From assembly GCA_947629215.1 (NCBI GenBank), contig CANRCU010000106.1:1-7665 (forward strand): DNA of 7,665 nucleotides, in the 5' to 3' direction. Made by a program: the position numbers and the translations under genes. The notes below the pieces were generated by a model. It was not told where the DNA came from, did not search any database, and saw nothing but the letters and a program-made list of their open reading frames with translations. Shown piece by piece: positions 5,670 through 7,665 of this stretch; position 1 is the first letter of the stretch, and every line of letters begins with the position of its first letter. This DNA is from an uncultured Clostridia bacterium (GTDB taxonomy: Bacteria; Bacillota; Clostridia; Lachnospirales; CAG-274).

Positions 5670-6845
5670 ATGGATAAGATATACATAGATGCCGCTTATA
5701 AAAGCATAAACAAATATACCGAAGAACTCTGCGGCGACCGTGTTGAGATAGTGCGTAATGACGACCGCTATATCGTTGTGCTTTCGGACGGGCTTGGCAG
5801 CGGTGTAAAGGCAAATATCCTCTCAACGCTTACTTCAAAAATAATCTCCACCATGATGGACGAGGGGGCAAGCCTTGAAGATACCGTTGATACAGTTGTT
5901 AAAACCTTGCCGGTGTGCAGTGTGAGAAAGGTCGCATATTCCACTTTTGCAATATTGCAGATAAGCAGCTCGGGCGAAACTTATTTGGTGGAATTTGACT
6001 GTCCGGGTTGCGTTTTTGTACACAACGGAAAATTGCAGAAAATAGAATACAGCGAAAGGACTATATCGGGCAAAAAAATAAAAGAGGCAAATTTTAAAGT
6101 ATGCCCGGGCGATATACTTACGCTTATGAGCGACGGTGTGGTCTATGCGGGCATAGGCGCGCTTATGAGCCTTGGCTGGACATGGGAAAACGCAAGCAGT
6201 TATATAGAAAACAAATCGCGCGAAAAACTCAGCGCCGCCAGAATAACAGGGGCTTTGAGCGATACCTGCGGTCAGCTTTATCTGAATAAACCCGGCGACG
6301 ATACGACGGTAGCGACCGTAAGGATATTGGAGAGAATGGATGTAAGCATTTTGAGCGGTCCGCCTATAAATTCGGACGATGACGCGCGCATGGTGATTGA
6401 CTTTATGTCCGTTGCGGGCAGAAAAATAGTCTGCGGCGGTACGTCTGCGAATATAGTCAGCCGCGAAACGGGCGAGCCGCTCATACCGAGCATAGTCTAT
6501 ACCACCCCCGATATACCGCCCGTGGCTGAGATAAGGGGCATAGACCTTGTTACAGAAGGCGTGTTCACACTAAAAAAAACAGTCGAGATACTTAAAAGAT
6601 ACATAGCCGAGCCGACCGAAAAAGAAACGATATTGATGATGGATGTCGGTAACGGCGCTTCCGAATTGGCAAAAATACTTATAGAGGAATGTACGCATCT
6701 GAATCTGTTTATCGGCACAAAACTGAACCCTGCACACCAGAATTCAGAGCTGCCTGTGGATATAAGCATAAAACTTTTGATATTGGACGAATTGTGTATT
6801 CTTATGGAAAAAATAGGGCGAAAAGTAACAAAGAGGTATTATTGA
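5670..6845 (+). CDS. SpoIIE-family PP2C phosphatase with C-terminal domain, hydrogenase-cluster type
   Basis: Residues 1 to about 222 form a soluble PP2C/SpoIIE serine/threonine phosphatase domain: SDGLGSG (39-45, metal ligand D40), PGDILTLMSDGV (147-157, D155), and PGDDTTVATV (208-217, D210 and D211). All metal-binding acids are present, so it should be active. There is no membrane segment, unlike sporulation SpoIIE. Residues from about 224 to 391 form a second domain with CGGTSANIVSRETGE (255-269) and MMDVGNGASE (323-332), for which I know no function. From memory, phosphatases of this length and pattern (an opening like YIDAAYKSINKYTEELCGD) occur in Clostridia beside [FeFe]-hydrogenase and 2Fe-2S ferredoxin genes, where they are thought to act in redox or hydrogen signalling. 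Here the upstream partner is a DNA glycosylase and the downstream region is broken. The substrate is unknown. Confidence 0.88.
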   Translation: MDKIYIDAAYKSINKYTEELCGDRVEIVRNDDRYIVVLSDGLGSGVKANILSTLTSKIISTMMDEGASLEDTVDTVVKTLPVCSVRKVAYSTFAILQISSSGETYLVEFDCPGCVFVHNGKLQKIEYSERTISGKKIKEANFKVCPGDILTLMSDGVVYAGIGALMSLGWTWENASSYIENKSREKLSAARITGALSDTCGQLYLNKPGDDTTVATVRILERMDVSILSGPPINSDDDARMVIDFMSVAGRKIVCGGTSANIVSRETGEPLIPSIVYTTPDIPPVAEIRGIDLVTEGVFTLKKTVEILKRYIAEPTEKETILMMDVGNGASELAKILIEECTHLNLFIGTKLNPAHQNSELPVDISIKLLILDELCILMEKIGRKVTKRYY

Positions 6846-7380
6846 TTGAGCGAAATGGGTCGATCCAAAGAGCATTTAAACTTGTTGATTTTTACGTATG
6901 TTATATATCGGCATTATAAGACGGACAGCGATACCGACTACGGAGATTCTGCCGAAACCATTAATCAAAATATCTACGATGCAATGAATAATTTTTCCGA
7001 ACAAAAAAGTATAAGTATATATATTGTTGTTCATACGCATATGGTGTTCAAGATGAATCATATATAATAGTTGTTACAAAAGACCAAGGGTTATATGTTT
7101 TATGCGGATGGCAACCAATGTATTCAAAACTTCGAGAAGAACCCGTGGATTTAATGGTAAAATCCGTTACATACAAAAAATTATCATCAACAGAAACCTA
7201 TGATATTATAAAGGAAGTAAACAAAGCACGTTCTGAGTATAAAAACAAAAGATAGAAAAAATTATAGACCAATATCTACCGGACCGGATAATAGAAATAA
7301 AAATTTATTATGGTAAAAATGTATACTGTTATGACGGGGATATTGCATCTGATTATGTAATACTGCAATGTGCCTATTTG
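6846..7380 (+). pseudogene. Decayed gene in an AT-rich segment, reading through three frames
   Basis: I do not recognise the protein. No intact gene fills these 535 bases, but protein-like sequence can be followed on the plus strand. From 6846 to about 7030 frame 3 is open and ends at a TAA at 7065-7067, including TDSDTDYGDSAETINQNIYD. From about 7031 to the TAG at 7253-7255 frame 2 reads on with QDESYIIVVTKDQGLY and CGWQPMYSKL. From 7243 frame 1 is open without any start codon and includes EKIIDQYLPDRIIEIKIYYG and NVYCYDGDIASDYVILQC, until it runs into the flavodoxin gene near 7378. Each step equals a loss of one base, so two frameshifts and a missing 3' end would explain it. The alternative is several unrelated chance frames. 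No good ribosome binding site precedes the first possible starts (TTG 6846, ATG 6855). Hand-counted GC is about 31-32%, below the flanking genes. Confidence 0.45.
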
Positions 7381-7642
7381 GGTCATCATGTTCCGTATTG
7401 ACCCTGCTGTTATCGTCCGTCCAGTTAAGGTCGTCGTTTGTATAGGGTTCTTTTGGAGTTATAACAAATATATCTGCATTCAGCTCATCGGCTATGACTT
7501 CCGCAACACCTTTTGTATGGTTCTGTGCCGAATAATAAGCCACAAGTATATTTTTGCCCTCGAAGCTTTCCGTCGGTTTTTCTCCGCTACAGCCTGCAAG
7601 TATAAGAAACGCTGCCGAAAGTGCAAGAAGTTTTTTTATCAT
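7262..7642 (-). pseudogene. Flavodoxin-like lipoprotein, truncated and with an unrelated tail
   Basis: The reading frame has 126 residues. Residues 1-18 are a lipoprotein signal (KK, a hydrophobic core, then lipobox LAGC with C18), placing the protein on the outer face of the membrane. Residues 31-89 match the start of a flavodoxin_4-type domain: NILVAYYSAQNHTKGVAE (31-48) with the phosphate-binding loop of FMN, then PKEPYTNDDLNWTDDNSRV (63-81) and EHDDPN (84-89). After N89 (about 7376) the resemblance stops, and the tail is rich in His, Phe and Leu with no flavodoxin features. The family usually runs to about 180-200 residues, so the parts that hold the isoalloxazine ring are lost. The tail bases read better as coding sequence on the opposite strand. 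A weak AGGG lies before the ATG. It is probably non-functional; the true remnant is 7376-7642. Confidence 0.75.
7373..7381. other. Rearrangement junction between two truncated convergent genes
   Basis: To the right, the minus strand encodes flavodoxin up to EHDDPN at about 7376. To the left, the plus strand carries protein-like frame 1 up to about 7378. Both lose sense at the same place, and GC content steps from 22 of 60 bases (7321-7380) to 30 of 60 (7381-7440). This suggests a deletion or recombination joint. I see no insertion sequence end or target duplication there. Confidence 0.5.
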
Positions 7643-7665
7643 ATTATCCCTGCCTTTCTAATACC

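Noticed and set aside
6278..6769. Two minus-strand frames of 71 and 90 codons inside the phosphatase C-terminal domain
   Set aside because: The plus-strand frame is continuous and its glycine-rich motifs fit the family; the antisense frames have no start signals.
7238..7255. Possible programmed -1 frameshift at the TAAAAAC sequence joining frames 2 and 1
   Set aside because: The heptamer is not a proper slippery X XXY YYZ site, no clear downstream stem is seen, and a second frame change upstream plus a missing 3' end fit gene decay better.
7273..7287. CCGG-A-CCGG short symmetric sequence
   Set aside because: It is too short for a supported operator or recombination site and has no repeat elsewhere in the window that I can see.

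Overview
The window looks like a chromosome fragment from a spore-forming member of the Clostridia, perhaps Oscillospirales- or Ruminococcaceae-like. The evidence is the C-terminus of a SpoIIE sporulation phosphatase, strong GGAGG-type ribosome binding sites, frequent ATA codons, a DUF6062-like protein, and a hydrogenase-cluster-type SpoIIE/PP2C phosphatase. The taxonomic call is inference from protein types; no rRNA or other marker is present. I see no tRNA, CRISPR array, insertion sequence or prophage gene.

Layout, left to right. Positions 3-359 (+) hold the last 118 residues of SpoIIE, closed by a hairpin at 364-397 that can terminate transcription from both sides. Next comes a tightly packed four-gene minus-strand operon, read from 4733 down to 417: a DUF6062-like protein with a duplicated Cys/His motif, a single-pass membrane protein with an extracytoplasmic domain, a PlsC-type acyltransferase, and UvrB of nucleotide excision repair. 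Its promoter lies in the 59-base gap 4734-4792. On the other side of that gap a plus-strand pair starts: an OGG1-type 8-oxoguanine DNA glycosylase/AP lyase (4793-5656) and, with its ribosome binding site touching the glycosylase stop codon, a 391-residue SpoIIE/PP2C phosphatase with an extra C-terminal domain (5670-6845).

Two DNA repair genes of different pathways (uvrB, nucleotide excision; ogg, base excision) therefore sit in divergent operons around one short control region. The phosphatase belongs, by its whole-length pattern, to the kind usually found next to [FeFe]-hydrogenases in Clostridia, but no hydrogenase or ferredoxin gene follows it here.

The right end is damaged. Positions 6846 to about 7378 are AT-rich (about 31-32% GC by hand count) and carry protein-like sequence that moves through three plus-strand frames (3, then 2, then 1), as expected for a decayed gene. 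At about 7376 this meets, tail to tail, a flavodoxin-like lipoprotein gene on the minus strand (7642 leftwards) that loses family resemblance after residue 89 and runs on into a meaningless tail. Both genes seem cut at the same point, so I read this as a rearrangement or deletion scar. It is the most unusual part of the window. I did not find a convincing new defence or mobile system.
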